Source: Streptacidiphilus carbonis (GTDB lineage Bacteria; Actinomycetota; Actinomycetes; Streptomycetales; Streptomycetaceae). Taken from it: 64,000 nt of DNA. Both the position numbers and the translations under genes were made by a program. This document shows positions 9,957 to 19,033 of this stretch, piece after piece; position 1 is the first letter of the stretch; each line of letters begins with the position of its first letter. The notes below the pieces were generated by a model. The model saw only the letters and a program-made list of their open reading frames with translations. It searched no databases and was not told the DNA's origin. Where the stretch lies: positions 119,904-183,903 of the forward strand of contig NZ_BBPM01000008.1 in assembly GCF_000787775.1 (NCBI RefSeq). Reading direction: 5' to 3'.

Positions 9957-10979
9957 TCAGCGGTGCCCCAGCGAACGCAGGAAGAAGGCCAGGTTGGCCG
10001 GCCGCTCCGCCAGCCGCCGCATGAAGTAGCCGTACCAGTCGTCCCCGTACGGGACGTACACCCGCACCGTCTCGCCGGCCGCCGCGAGCCTGCGCTGCTC
10101 CTCGGAGCGGATCCCGTAGAGCATCTGGAACTCGTAGCTCCGCTGCGGCCGTCCGGCCCGTACCGCCAGCGCGCCGGCCACGGCGATCAGCCGGGGGTCG
10201 TGGGTGGCGACCATGGGGTAGCCGTGACCCTCCATCAGCAGCCGCAGGCAGCGCACATAGCAGCGGTCCACCTCGGCCTTGTCCTGGAAGGCGATCCCGG
10301 GCGGCTCGGCATAGGCGCCCTTGACCAGCCGGACCCTGGAGCCCTCGCGGAGCAGCTCCCGGCAGTCGGCCTCGGTGCGGCGCAGGCACGACTGCAGCAC
10401 CACCCCGGTCGCCGGGAAGTCGACGCGCAGCGCGGCCGCGGCGGCGAGGGTGTCGTCGGTGGTGCCGTGGCCCTCCATGTCCAGGGTCACCGCGGTACCG
10501 GCGGCAGCGGCCGCCTCGCAGACCGCCCTGGCCCGCCCCAGCGCGGCCCGCGGGCCGCCGGTCCCGAGGCCCGAACCGAGCGCCGAGAGCTTCACCGAGA
10601 CCTCGGCCCGGCCCGCCGTCCCGGCCGCGTCCAGCCGGGCCAGCAGCGCGCAGTACTCGTCCCGCACGGCGTCCGCCCTGGCCTCGTCCGCGGTGTCCTC
10701 GCCGAGGTGGTCGACGCTGGCGTGCAGCCCGCGCACGATCAGCTGGTCGACGACGCGCAGGGCGTCCTCTCGGTCCTCCCCGGCGATGAAGCGCCGCACC
10801 AGGGGCCAGCCCAGCGGGGCGGCCACCACGGCCCTGCGGGCGGCCGGACTGCGGGCCGCGGCCAGCAGCAACTGACGGGTACTCCAATGCCCCGGGAGGC
10901 GACCCTCCGTACCCCCGCGTGAGCCCGCGGCCGGTGACGTCCGACGCGCGGGCAGCGCGAGGAGAAGCCGTGTGAACAT
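9957..10979 (-). CDS. Proline dehydrogenase (monofunctional PRODH)
   Basis: The 340-residue FAD enzyme oxidises proline to pyrroline-5-carboxylate. Motifs of the PRODH barrel are SVKLSALG, LDMEGH, RLVKGAYAEP, VATHDPRLI, YEFQMLYGI and the terminal RVYVPYGDDWYGYFMRRLAE with substrate-binding Arg residues. Length fits the monofunctional actinobacterial type, without the aldehyde dehydrogenase half of PutA. Residues ~18-33 (GGTEGRLPGHWST) are encoded by a copy of a dispersed ~45-bp repeat that also occurs in frame in two other genes. The ATG at 10979 puts the repeat shortly after the N-terminus, so it may be tolerated as a loop. Confidence 0.92.
   Translation of the reverse strand: MFTRLLLALPARRTSPAAGSRGGTEGRLPGHWSTRQLLLAAARSPAARRAVVAAPLGWPLVRRFIAGEDREDALRVVDQLIVRGLHASVDHLGEDTADEARADAVRDEYCALLARLDAAGTAGRAEVSVKLSALGSGLGTGGPRAALGRARAVCEAAAAAGTAVTLDMEGHGTTDDTLAAAAALRVDFPATGVVLQSCLRRTEADCRELLREGSRVRLVKGAYAEPPGIAFQDKAEVDRCYVRCLRLLMEGHGYPMVATHDPRLIAVAGALAVRAGRPQRSYEFQMLYGIRSEEQRRLAAAGETVRVYVPYGDDWYGYFMRRLAERPANLAFFLRSLGHR
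10879..10925. repeat. Family-2 dispersed repeat, copy A (in the proline dehydrogenase gene)
   Basis: A ~47-bp G/C-rich element with the core GTACTCCAA...GGGAGGCGACCCTCCGTACCCCCGCG split over 10879-10925. Copies B (16371-16415) and C (51443-51485) share it. On the coding strand it reads GGTEGRLPGHWST, in the same frame as the other copies. Confidence 0.85.
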
Positions 10980-11084
10980 CCCCTCACAGTAGGTCACGTC
11001 CCCGTTCCGAGCAGGGGAGCCATCCGGGGAAACTCAGGGTCGACCCCTATGGCTTTCGGACCCGCGGAAGCGCACCGTTGAGGC

Positions 11085-11549
11085 ATGAGTAGCAGTGATG
11101 TCACATCCCGCGAATCGAGCCAGCTCGCCGTCGCCTCGGCCACGCACGGGCCCTGGCGCACCGCGGGCGTCGTCGGCGTGGTCGGCGGCGCCGCGACCTT
11201 CGGCCTGGAGCTCATCAGCCTGCACTGGTCCCTGGGCATGCTCGCCTGGCCGGCCAGCGTCACCCTGTTCCTGTTCTTCCTGGTCGGCGGCGGCGGATCG
11301 ATGCTGAGCAGCAAGGGCGACCGCCGCCTGCGCCGCTGGGCGGCGGAGCACCCCTGGCAGACCGCCGCGGTCCCGGCCGTCGGCCTCTTCGTCACCAACA
11401 CGATCACCCAGTACGTGCTGAGCAGCGACGGCGTCTTCTTCAGCATCTTCACCGCCCTGTGGCACGCGGCGATCCTGGGCGCGATCGTCGGCGTCGTCGG
11501 CGCGGTCGCCGGCGCCCGTCGCAGCAGCGGCGGCAGCAGCAGCTACTGA
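11085..11549 (+). CDS. Small membrane protein of unknown function (154 aa)
   Basis: This protein has a polar N-terminus of ~25 residues and about four hydrophobic segments: TAGVVGVVGGAATFGLEL, ASVTLFLFFLVGGG, AAVPAVGLFVTNTI and HAAILGAIVGVVGAVAGA. The C-terminus is Ser/Gly-rich and ends SSY. No catalytic motif is visible and I do not recognise the family. It is flanked by divergent proline dehydrogenase and a convergent membrane-protein gene. Confidence 0.72.
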   Translation: MSSSDVTSRESSQLAVASATHGPWRTAGVVGVVGGAATFGLELISLHWSLGMLAWPASVTLFLFFLVGGGGSMLSSKGDRRLRRWAAEHPWQTAAVPAVGLFVTNTITQYVLSSDGVFFSIFTALWHAAILGAIVGVVGAVAGARRSSGGSSSY

Positions 11550-11571
11550 TCCACCGCCCACTGATCCGCGG

Positions 11572-12072
11572 TCAGCGCTGCTTGCGCCGCCCGCCCCCGC
11601 CGCCCGCCGCGGCGGGGGTGCGGCGGCGGGCGTGGGCGGCGACGGCGAGCTCGTAGCGGGAGCGCTTCTCGGCCTCGCCCGGGGCCTCCAGCAGGCTGCG
11701 CAGGAAGTACGCGGCCAGCATGCCGACGAAGCCGATCAGCAGCATCGGGCCGACCGACTTCTCGTCCGCCATCCAGCCGCTGAGCGACGCGCGGCCCTTG
11801 CTGAGCAGGGCCCAGGTGCGGATCGCGGACACGCAGGTGCAGATCGCCACGGCGACCACCAGCAGCGCGTTTACCAGCGACCCGGCCTCGGAGACGAACA
11901 CGCCCTGCACCGCCAGGCGCAGCAGCAGCGCGCCCGCGCAGGCGGCGACCAGCGCGCCGAGACTCACCCCGACCCGGCGCAGCCAGTAGCCGGTGTCATG
12001 GGTGACCCACCCGGTGCCGAAGAACCGGATCGGGTCGGGCTGGGGTGCTGGGCGCTCTGCTTTCTCGGACAC
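11572..12072 (-). CDS. Conserved membrane protein of unknown function (166 aa)
   Basis: The protein begins with a charged, Pro-rich tail, then has about four membrane helices: SLGALVAACAGALLLRLA, LVNALLVVAVAICTCVSAI and GPMLLIGFVGMLAAYFL are the clearest. A basic C-terminus (RRRTPAAAGGGGGRRKQR) is probably cytoplasmic. It converges with the 154-residue membrane protein and lies just downstream of ilvD on the same strand, 36 bases away. No function can be assigned. Confidence 0.75.
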   Translation of the reverse strand: MSEKAERPAPQPDPIRFFGTGWVTHDTGYWLRRVGVSLGALVAACAGALLLRLAVQGVFVSEAGSLVNALLVVAVAICTCVSAIRTWALLSKGRASLSGWMADEKSVGPMLLIGFVGMLAAYFLRSLLEAPGEAEKRSRYELAVAAHARRRTPAAAGGGGGRRKQR

Positions 12073-12108
12073 AGCACCGATTATGCGCCGCCCTGCTGCC
12101 GGGAAGGT

Positions 12109-13953
12109 TCAGCCCAGCCGGGAGACGTCCCGCACCGCGCCCTTGTCGGCGCTGGTCGCCATCGCCGCGTAGGCGCGCAGCGCAGCCGAGACCTTGCGCA
12201 CGCGGGTCTTCGGCCGGTAGCCGGTGCCGGCCTCCAGCGCGGTACGGCGCGCGGCCAGGTCCTGGTCCGACACCTCCAGCCGGATCGTGCGGGCCGGGAT
12301 GTCGATGGTGATCAGGTCGCCGTCCTCGACCAGCGCGATGGTGCCGCCGGAGGCCGCCTCGGGCGAGACATGGCCGATGGACAGGCCGGAGGTGCCGCCG
12401 GAGAAGCGTCCGTCGGTGACCAGCGCGCAGGCCTTGCCCAGGCCCCGGCCCTTCAGGAACGAGGTCGGGTAGAGCATCTCCTGCATGCCGGGTCCGCCCT
12501 TGGGGCCCTCGTAGCGGATGACGACGACGTCGCCCTCCTTGACCCGCTTGGTGAGGATCGCGTCCACCGCGTCCTCCTGGGACTCGACCACCACGGCCGG
12601 GCCGGAGAAGCGCCAGATCGACTCGTCGACACCGGCGGTCTTCACCACGCAGCCGTCCACGGCCAGGTTGCCGTAGAGGATGGCCAGGCCGCCCTCGGTG
12701 GAGTAGGCGTGCTCGACGTCGCGGATGCAGCCACCGGCCGCGTCGGTGTCCAGCGTGTCCCAGCGCTCGGACTGCGAGAAGGCGCTCGCCGAGCGCACGC
12801 ACCCGGGCGCGGCGTGGAACAGCTCCACCGCCTTCGGCGACGGCGAGCCGCCGCGGATGTCCCACTGCTTCAGCCAGTCCGCCATCGAGGCGCTGTGCAC
12901 GGTGTGCACGTCCTCGTTCAGCAGACCGCCCCGGTACAGCTCGCCGAGGATCGCCGGGATGCCGCCGGCCCGGTGCACGTCCTCCATGTAGTACGAGCCG
13001 TTGGGCGCGACCTTGGACAGGCAGGGCAGCCGGCGCGACAGCGCGTCGATGTCCGCCATGTCGAAGTCCAGGCCGGCCTCCTGCGCGGCGGCCAGCAGGT
13101 GCAGGATCGTGTTGGTGGACCCGCCCATGGCGATGTCCAGCGCGACGGCGTTCTCGAACGCGGCCCGGGAGGCCACGCTGCGCGGCAGCACCGACTCGTC
13201 GTTCTGGTGGTAGTAGCGGTTGGTGATCTCCACGACGGTCCGGCCGGCGTCCTCGTAGAGGGCCTTGCGGGCGGTGTGGGTGGCCAGCACCGAGCCGTTG
13301 CCGGGCAGCGACAGGCCGATCGCCTCGGTCAGGCAGTTCATCGAGTTGGCGGTGAACATGCCCGAGCACGACCCGCAGGTCGGACAGGCGTTCTCCTCGA
13401 TCCGGGCGATGTCCTCGTCCGAGACGTTCTCGTTGACCGCGTCCGAGATGGCGTTGACCAGGTCCAGCTTGCGGACGGTGCCGTCGACCAGGGTCGCCTT
13501 GCCGGCCTCCATCGGGCCGCCGGAGACAAACACCACCGGGATGTTCAGCCGCAGCGCGGCCATCAGCATCCCCGGGGTGATCTTGTCGCAGTTGGAGATG
13601 CAGATCAGCGCGTCCGCGCAGTGCGCCTCGACCATGTACTCGACCGAGTCGGCGATCAGGTCGCGGGAGGGCAGCGAGTACAGCATCCCGGCGTGGCCCA
13701 TCGCGATGCCGTCGTCCACGGCGATGGTGTTGAACTCCCGCGGGATGCCGCCGGCCTGCTTGATCGCCTCGGAGACGATCCGCCCGACCGGCTGGAGGTG
13801 GGTGTGCCCGGGCACGAACTCGGTGAAGCTGTTCGCCACCGCGATGATCGGCTTGCCGAAGTCCTCGCGGGCCACACCGGCGGCCCGGAGGAGCGCTCGG
13901 GCGCCGGCCATGTTGCGCCCGTGGGTGACCGTACGAGACCTCAGCTCCGGCAC
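12109..13953 (-). CDS. ilvD: Dihydroxy-acid dehydratase
   Basis: The ~614-residue iron-sulfur enzyme removes water from 2,3-dihydroxy-isovalerate and its methylvalerate analogue, the third step of valine and isoleucine synthesis. Signatures are [12 protein letters not shown] and [18 protein letters not shown], carrying cluster Cys residues, and [22 protein letters not shown] and [11 protein letters not shown] toward the C-terminus. The GTG at 13953 (VPELRSRTV) is chosen because a GGAG box lies 9 bases upstream; the ATG at 13962 directly abuts that box and is less likely. It is surrounded by genes with no other branched-chain amino acid role. Confidence 0.96.
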   Translation of the reverse strand: MPELRSRTVTHGRNMAGARALLRAAGVAREDFGKPIIAVANSFTEFVPGHTHLQPVGRIVSEAIKQAGGIPREFNTIAVDDGIAMGHAGMLYSLPSRDLIADSVEYMVEAHCADALICISNCDKITPGMLMAALRLNIPVVFVSGGPMEAGKATLVDGTVRKLDLVNAISDAVNENVSDEDIARIEENACPTCGSCSGMFTANSMNCLTEAIGLSLPGNGSVLATHTARKALYEDAGRTVVEITNRYYHQNDESVLPRSVASRAAFENAVALDIAMGGSTNTILHLLAAAQEAGLDFDMADIDALSRRLPCLSKVAPNGSYYMEDVHRAGGIPAILGELYRGGLLNEDVHTVHSASMADWLKQWDIRGGSPSPKAVELFHAAPGCVRSASAFSQSERWDTLDTDAAGGCIRDVEHAYSTEGGLAILYGNLAVDGCVVKTAGVDESIWRFSGPAVVVESQEDAVDAILTKRVKEGDVVVIRYEGPKGGPGMQEMLYPTSFLKGRGLGKACALVTDGRFSGGTSGLSIGHVSPEAASGGTIALVEDGDLITIDIPARTIRLEVSDQDLAARRTALEAGTGYRPKTRVRKVSAALRAYAAMATSADKGAVRDVSRLG

Positions 13954-14049
13954 TGTGCTCATCTCCTGCGTCGATCGTCTGTGACAGACGAGCCTACGCT
14001 TGCTGCCCGCCCCTCGGACACTCTGTCCGGAATGCGGTACGCCACAGCA

Positions 14050-14814
14050 CTACCTGACGACCACCCCGACCGTCAGGTCCAGCTGGAAGTCCTCCACCAC
14101 CTCGCCGTCCGGGAAGACCCGCAGCAGCTCCTCGCGTTCCGCCGCCATCAGCTCGGCCCGCCGGGCCGGCTCCAGCACCGCGACGTAGGAGCGCGAGCCG
14201 AGGTCGGCGAGGGACTGGTCCAGCGGGATGCGGCGGCTCCAGTGCAGCAGGGCCCGGCGGGGGTCCAGGCCGTGCCGCCCCAGCTCCGGGGCGCTCTCGT
14301 CGACGGCGCTGTAGCCGTGGTACTGCGGGCAGGCTGCGATCATGCGCCGCTCCTGCTCCAGCGGCCAGACGGCGGAGCGGTCCTTGATGTTCCAGAACAG
14401 CGCGATCGCGCCGCCGGGCCGCAGCACCCGGGCGGCCTCCGGCACCGACCGCTCCGGCGTGGTCCAGTGGAAGGCCTGGCCGTAGGTGACGAAGTCGGCG
14501 CAGTCGGCCGCGAAGGGCAGGTGGTCGCCGTCGCCGCGGACCAGCGGGACGTCCGGGGTAGTGGCGCGGAGCTGCTCGGCCATGCCCGGGGTGGGTTCGA
14601 CCGCGACCACCTCGGCGCCGCGTTCGCGCAGCCGGCGGGTGGCCTTGCCGGTGCCCGCGCCGACGTCCAGGACCCTGGCCCCGCGCAGCGGGCGGCCGGC
14701 CAGTTCCTCGATCGCGTCGAACAGGGCGTCCGGGTAGCCGGGGCGGGCCGCGTCGTACTGGGCGGCGACCGCGCCGAAGGACGAGGCCAGGGCGGTTCCG
14801 TGGAGCGAGGTCAT
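14050..14814 (-). CDS. Class I SAM-dependent methyltransferase
   Basis: The 254-residue protein is a UbiE/type-11 methyltransferase. Motif I is [15 protein letters not shown], with VVAVEPT as the acidic ribose-binding end of strand 2, [11 protein letters not shown] as the post-motif segment and [12 protein letters not shown] as motif III. It has no membrane segment. Its ATG overlaps the stop of the upstream isomerase gene (ATGA), so the two are co-translated. The substrate is unknown; small molecules are typical for this group. Confidence 0.88.
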   Translation of the reverse strand: MTSLHGTALASSFGAVAAQYDAARPGYPDALFDAIEELAGRPLRGARVLDVGAGTGKATRRLRERGAEVVAVEPTPGMAEQLRATTPDVPLVRGDGDHLPFAADCADFVTYGQAFHWTTPERSVPEAARVLRPGGAIALFWNIKDRSAVWPLEQERRMIAACPQYHGYSAVDESAPELGRHGLDPRRALLHWSRRIPLDQSLADLGSRSYVAVLEPARRAELMAAEREELLRVFPDGEVVEDFQLDLTVGVVVR

Positions 14815-15992
14815 CGGGGGCTTCCTCCTGGTCTTGCTGCGGTGGCAGGCCGTGCTGCGGTGGCAGGCCGTGCTGCGGCGTCAGGTCCTGCCGCCGTGGC
14901 CGCGGCCAGGTGGAGCCTGGTGAAGGCCAGTGCCTCCGCCAGGTCGGCCTCGCGTTCGACGGGGCCGGGCGAGCGGCGGGTGTTGACCTCCAACACCACG
15001 TGGCCGTCGAAGCCGCTGCGGGCCAGCCCCTCCAGGAGTTCGGCGCAGGGCTGGGTGCCGCGGCCCGGGATCAGGTGCTCGTCCTTGGCGGAACCGGAGC
15101 CGTCGGCGAGGTGGACATGGGCCAGCCGGTCGCCCATCCGCCCGACCATGGCCAGGGCGTCGGTGCGGGAGGTGGCCACATGGGAGAGGTCGACGGTGAA
15201 GTGGCGGTAGTCCTCGGTGGTGGGGTCCCAGTCCGGCGCGTAGGCGGCGACCTCGCGGTCCCGGTAGCGCCAGGGGTACATGTTCTCCACCGCGAAGCGG
15301 ACGTCCGTCTCCCCCGCCATCTGCCAGACACCCTGGACGAAGTCCCTGGCGTACTGCCGCTGCCAGCGGAACGGCGGGTGCACCACGACGGTGGAGGCCC
15401 CGAGCTTCTCGGCCGCCGCGCGGGCCCGGACCAGTTTGGTCCACGGGTCGGTGCCCCAGACCCGCTGGGTGATCAGCAGGCAGGGGGCGTGCACGGCCAG
15501 GATCGGCACCGCGTGGTAGTCGGAGAGCCGGCGCAGCGCCTCGATGTCCTGGCTGACCGGGTCGGTCCACACCATCACCTCGACGCCGTCGTAGCCGAGC
15601 CGGCCGGCGATCTCGAAGGCGGCCGCGGTGTTCTCGGGGTAGACGGAGGCGGTGGACAGCGCGACCTTGGCGTCCGGGACCACTACCGGGGCGCTGAGGG
15701 CGCGGGCGGACGGGGGCACGGCCAGGGCGCGCGGGGTGACCGAGAGCGCCGGCGCGGGCCGCGGGGGCTGCTGGGCGGCCGCCCTGCCGGGGCTGACCGC
15801 CTTCTTCGGGGCGGCCGACTTCTTGGCGGCGACCTTCTTGGCCACCGCCTTCTTGCCGGTGCCCGCGGCCTTCTTCACCACCGCCTTCTTGACCGCCACG
15901 GCCTTCTTGACGGCACCGGTCTTCTTCGCCCGGGTGGCCCTGGCCGCCGCGGGCTGGTCCGGCGTCGAAGTGTCGTCCGTTGGTTCCGCCAC
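14811..15992 (-). CDS. TIM-barrel sugar phosphate isomerase/epimerase with Lys/Ala-rich histone-H1-like N-terminus
   Basis: The 393-residue protein combines a low-complexity basic N-terminus (residues ~20-75, repeated KKAV, KKAA and AKK units) with an AP-endonuclease-2/xylose-isomerase-like TIM barrel (from [20 protein letters not shown] to the end). Barrel residues likely to bind metal are in [37 protein letters not shown] and VLEVNTRR. The basic tail resembles histone H1 and could bind nucleic acid. The C-terminus ends in 18-bp DNA repeats that encode AARPAT copies. A GTG at 15992 is the most plausible start; the frame is open further upstream. The enzyme's substrate is unknown. Confidence 0.8.
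   Translation of the reverse strand: MAEPTDDTSTPDQPAAARATRAKKTGAVKKAVAVKKAVVKKAAGTGKKAVAKKVAAKKSAAPKKAVSPGRAAAQQPPRPAPALSVTPRALAVPPSARALSAPVVVPDAKVALSTASVYPENTAAAFEIAGRLGYDGVEVMVWTDPVSQDIEALRRLSDYHAVPILAVHAPCLLITQRVWGTDPWTKLVRARAAAEKLGASTVVVHPPFRWQRQYARDFVQGVWQMAGETDVRFAVENMYPWRYRDREVAAYAPDWDPTTEDYRHFTVDLSHVATSRTDALAMVGRMGDRLAHVHLADGSGSAKDEHLIPGRGTQPCAELLEGLARSGFDGHVVLEVNTRRSPGPVEREADLAEALAFTRLHLAAATAAGPDAAARPATAARPATAARPGGSPR
14835..14880. repeat. 18-bp tandem repeat at the 3' end of the isomerase gene
   Basis: Two perfect copies of TGCTGCGGTGGCAGGCCG and a partial third encode AARPAT repeats at the isomerase C-terminus. The period is a multiple of three, so copy changes would not shift the frame. 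Confidence 0.8.
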
Positions 15993-16093
15993 GGGAGACA
16001 GCGTATGCGGCTCCGCAACCCCAGGGGACGGTGCCTCACCACCGGCGACCTCATCCGGACAGGTGTACGAAGTATCGGACTGCCGGGCTCCCG

Positions 16094-17122
16094 CTACTGC
16101 TCGCCGGACATCTGGTCCAGCCTCCGCAGGATCAGCCCCTCCCGGAGCGCCCAGGGGCAGATGTCCAGTTCGTCCACCCCGAAAAGGTCCATCGCGCCGT
16201 CCGCCACCAGCGCCCCGGCCAGCAGCTGCCGCGCCCGGCCCTCCGAAACGCCCGGGAGCAGCGCCCGCTGACCCGCCGTCATGGCCGCCAGCCGGGGCAC
16301 CCAGGCCGAGAGCGAGCCCCGGGTGAGCTTGCGCGGCAGATAGGGGCCGTCGGCCTCGCGGGCCGCGCCGGTACTCCAACTCTTCGGGGGGCGACCCCCC
16401 GTACCCCCGCGTGACCCCCCGGCGGCGGGTGCCGAGCCGACCGGCCCCGCATCGCGCAACGAGGTGATCCTGGCCAGTTGCTTGAAGGTCTTGGACGTCC
16501 CCACGAAGCGGTCCGGCGCGCCCAGCCGGACCACCTCGGCCACGGTCCTGGCGATCTCCGCGCGCACATGGCGGCGCAGCGACCGCACGTCCTCGGCCTC
16601 CGGCGGGTCGCCGGGCAGCCACCCCACGGTGAGCCGGCCCGCGCCCAGCGGCAGCGAGACCGCCGCGTCGGGCTGCTGGTCCATCCCGCAGGCGATCTCC
16701 AGCGAGCCGCCGCCGATGTCCAGCAGCAGCAGCCGTCCCGCCGACCAGCCGTACCAGCGGCGGGCGGCCAGGAAGGTCAGCCGGGCCTCGTCGCCGCCGG
16801 AGAGCACCTGCAGCTCGACCCCGGTCTCCCGCTGGACCCGCTTGAGCACCTCCTCGCCGTTGACGGCCTCGCGGACGGCGGAGGTGGCGAAGGGCAGGAC
16901 CTCCTCGACGCCCTTGTCCTCGGCGACCCGCATGGAGGAGGCGACCATCCCGACCAGGCGCTCCACACCCTCGTCACCGATGGCGCCGCCGTCGTCCAGC
17001 AGTTCGGCCAGCCGCAGCTCGATCTTGTGCGAGTAGGCGGGCACCGGTGCAGCACCGGGGTGCGCGTCCACCACCAGGAAGTGGACGGTGTTGGATCCCA
17101 CATCGAGTACGCCGAGTCGCAT
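16094..17122 (-). CDS. Ppx/GppA family phosphatase (exopolyphosphatase-like)
   Basis: The 342-residue protein carries the ASKHA nucleotide-binding fold of exopolyphosphatases and pppGpp phosphohydrolases: [13 protein letters not shown] (phosphate 1 loop), [13 protein letters not shown] and [13 protein letters not shown] (phosphate 2 loop). The family degrades polyphosphate or converts pppGpp to ppGpp. Residues ~236-250 ([13 protein letters not shown]) are encoded by an inserted family-2 repeat and lie just after the SLRDAG segment, in a likely surface loop. It ends 101 bases before the start of the neighbouring isomerase gene on the same strand. Confidence 0.88.
   Translation of the reverse strand: MRLGVLDVGSNTVHFLVVDAHPGAAPVPAYSHKIELRLAELLDDGGAIGDEGVERLVGMVASSMRVAEDKGVEEVLPFATSAVREAVNGEEVLKRVQRETGVELQVLSGGDEARLTFLAARRWYGWSAGRLLLLDIGGGSLEIACGMDQQPDAAVSLPLGAGRLTVGWLPGDPPEAEDVRSLRRHVRAEIARTVAEVVRLGAPDRFVGTSKTFKQLARITSLRDAGPVGSAPAAGGSRGGTGGRPPKSWSTGAAREADGPYLPRKLTRGSLSAWVPRLAAMTAGQRALLPGVSEGRARQLLAGALVADGAMDLFGVDELDICPWALREGLILRRLDQMSGEQ
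16371..16415. repeat. Family-2 dispersed repeat, copy B (in the Ppx/GppA gene)
   Basis: A 45-bp copy with the palindromic centre GGGGGGCGACCCCCC. It is in the same orientation as copies A and C relative to the host gene and encodes [13 protein letters not shown]. Confidence 0.85.
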
Positions 17123-17272
17123 AATGCGCCACGGTACGCGACCCCGGGAGGGCCATCATCCCAGGGCCGGGAGTGCGCCCCCGCCCGTCCGTGCGCTCCC
17201 CCGCCGCCGGAACCGCCGGCCCTGCCCGGTACGTTCACCGGTGGACCGATCCGTCCCCCGAGGAGATCCGCC

Positions 17273-18091
17273 GTGGCCCTGCAACTCCAGATCGTCGGCA
17301 ACGCCATGCAGATGGCCGTCGTCCAGCTCCAACCCGGACAGACGGTCTACTGCGAGGCCGGAAAGTTCCTGTTCAAGACGGTGAACGTGAGCATGGACAC
17401 CCGGATCTCCGCCCCCAACGGCAACCAGCAGGGCGGCGGCGGCCAGGGCGGCGGTGGGGGCATGGGCGGCATGCTGCGCCAGGCCATGGGCACCGCGATG
17501 CAGGCCGGCCAGCGGATGCTGGCGGGCGAGAGCATCGCGTTCCAGTACTTCACCGCCCAGGGCGGCGAGGGCACGCTGGGCTTCGCGGGGACGCTCCCCG
17601 GTGAGATGCGGGCACTGGAGATCACCCCGGGGCGGGCCTGGATGGCCGAGAAGGACGCCTTCGTGGCCGCCGAGTCGGGGGTGAACTTCGGCATCGCCTT
17701 CTCCGGGTTGCGCACCGGGATGTCCGGTGGCGAGGGCTTCATCCTGGAGAAGTTCACCGGCCAGGGCACCGTGGTCATCGCCGGCGCCGGCAACTTCATC
17801 GACCTGGACCTCGCCGACTTCGGCGGCAGGCTCCAGGTCGACACCGGCTGCATCGTCGCCTTCGAGGAGGGCGTGCGGTACGGGGTCGAGCGGGTGGGCC
17901 GGATGAACCGCCAGGGTGTGATGAACGCGATGTTCGGCGGCGAGGGCCTGTCGCTGGCCACGCTGGAGGGCAACGGCAAGGTGATCCTGCAGTCGATGAC
18001 GCTGGAGGGCCTGGCCAACGCGCTGCGGAAGGCCCAGGGCGGGGACAAGCAGGGCGCGACCGGCGGACTGTTCTCCACCAACGTGCAGTAG
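17273..18091 (+). CDS. AIM24 family protein
   Basis: The 272-residue protein belongs to the AIM24/TIGR00266 family of TRAP-like beta-barrel fold proteins, whose bacterial function is poorly known. The start is a GTG with a GAGGAG box 9 bases before it. Typical features are the early [22 protein letters not shown] split across strands, a Gly-rich loop ([14 protein letters not shown]), and the C-terminal [14 protein letters not shown] with a hydrophobic core pattern. There is no signal peptide. It is divergent from the Ppx/GppA gene. Confidence 0.88.
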   Translation: MALQLQIVGNAMQMAVVQLQPGQTVYCEAGKFLFKTVNVSMDTRISAPNGNQQGGGGQGGGGGMGGMLRQAMGTAMQAGQRMLAGESIAFQYFTAQGGEGTLGFAGTLPGEMRALEITPGRAWMAEKDAFVAAESGVNFGIAFSGLRTGMSGGEGFILEKFTGQGTVVIAGAGNFIDLDLADFGGRLQVDTGCIVAFEEGVRYGVERVGRMNRQGVMNAMFGGEGLSLATLEGNGKVILQSMTLEGLANALRKAQGGDKQGATGGLFSTNVQ

Positions 18092-18183
18092 CGGCGCACG
18101 GGCCGCGGGCGACGTCCGGAGCGGCTCCGCCCACCGGCCGGGCGCAGGCGCCGGAGCAGCGCCGACGCCGTAGGGTTGGCAGG

Positions 18184-19026
18184 GTGCCAGCCGTAGACGT
18201 GACAATCACCGATCGCAAGGCAGTCGAGAAGGCTGCGAAGAAGGCCGCGGCCGCCGCGCGCAAGCGCGAGGTGCCGCTGGACTTCGCCCGGGCCTGGGTC
18301 GAGTTCGCCGACCCGGACGACGCGGAGCAGGTCTTCCGCTGCGACCTGACCTGGCTGACCTCCCGTTGGACCTGCGTCTTCGGCCGCGGCTGCCACGGCA
18401 TCCGGCCCGGCCGCGCCAGCGACGGCTGCTGCACCCTGGGGGCGCACTGGTCGGACGAGGACGACCAGCAGCGGGTGCTCGGCCACGCGGCCCGGCTCAC
18501 CCCCGAGACCTGGCAGTTCCACAGCAAGGGCACCGGCGCCAAGGGCATCAGCGAGCCCGACGAGGACGGCGACCTGCGCACCCGCCGGGTGGACGGCGCC
18601 TGCATCTTCCTCAACCGCCCCGGATTCCCCGGCGGCGAGGGGTGCGCCCTGCACACCCTGGCTCTGAGCGAGGGCAGGGAGCCGCTGGAGACCAAGCCCG
18701 ACGTCTGCTGGCAGCTTCCGGTGCGCCGCACCTACGACTGGATCGACCGGCCGGACGAAACCCGCTACCTCCAGGTCACCATCGGCGAGTACGACCGCAG
18801 GGGGTGGGGCCCCGGCGGCCACGACCTCCAGTGGTGGTGCACCGGCAGCCCGGACGCCCATGTCGGCCCGGACCCGGTCTATGTCAGCTACCGGCCCGAA
18901 CTGGTCGAGCTGATGGGCCCGGGCGGCTACGCCGTCCTGGTCGAACTGTGCGAACGTCGACTGGCCGCCCCGGGCGAGCCGGTGGCACCGCACCCGGCGG
19001 ACCAGGGGCTCTCCACCGGGGCCTGA
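18184..19026 (+). CDS. Cys-rich conserved protein, possible metal-binding (280 aa)
   Basis: The protein starts at GTG, with a basic helical N-terminus ([13 protein letters not shown]). Cysteines cluster at [27 protein letters not shown] and DGACIFLN, a spacing reminiscent of Zn/Fe-chelating YkgJ/DUF3109-type clusters. Aromatic motifs [12 protein letters not shown] and [15 protein letters not shown] occur in the C-terminal half. I cannot assign a function. It lies downstream of the AIM24 gene, 93 bases away, on the same strand. Confidence 0.78.
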   Translation: MPAVDVTITDRKAVEKAAKKAAAAARKREVPLDFARAWVEFADPDDAEQVFRCDLTWLTSRWTCVFGRGCHGIRPGRASDGCCTLGAHWSDEDDQQRVLGHAARLTPETWQFHSKGTGAKGISEPDEDGDLRTRRVDGACIFLNRPGFPGGEGCALHTLALSEGREPLETKPDVCWQLPVRRTYDWIDRPDETRYLQVTIGEYDRRGWGPGGHDLQWWCTGSPDAHVGPDPVYVSYRPELVELMGPGGYAVLVELCERRLAAPGEPVAPHPADQGLSTGA

Positions 19027-19033
19027 CCCGGGG

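Noticed and set aside
11632-15210. A 1192-codon plus-strand open frame across several minus-strand genes
   Set aside because: Composition is His/Arg/Gly-rich, typical of the antisense of ilvD and its neighbours; no domain is recognisable.
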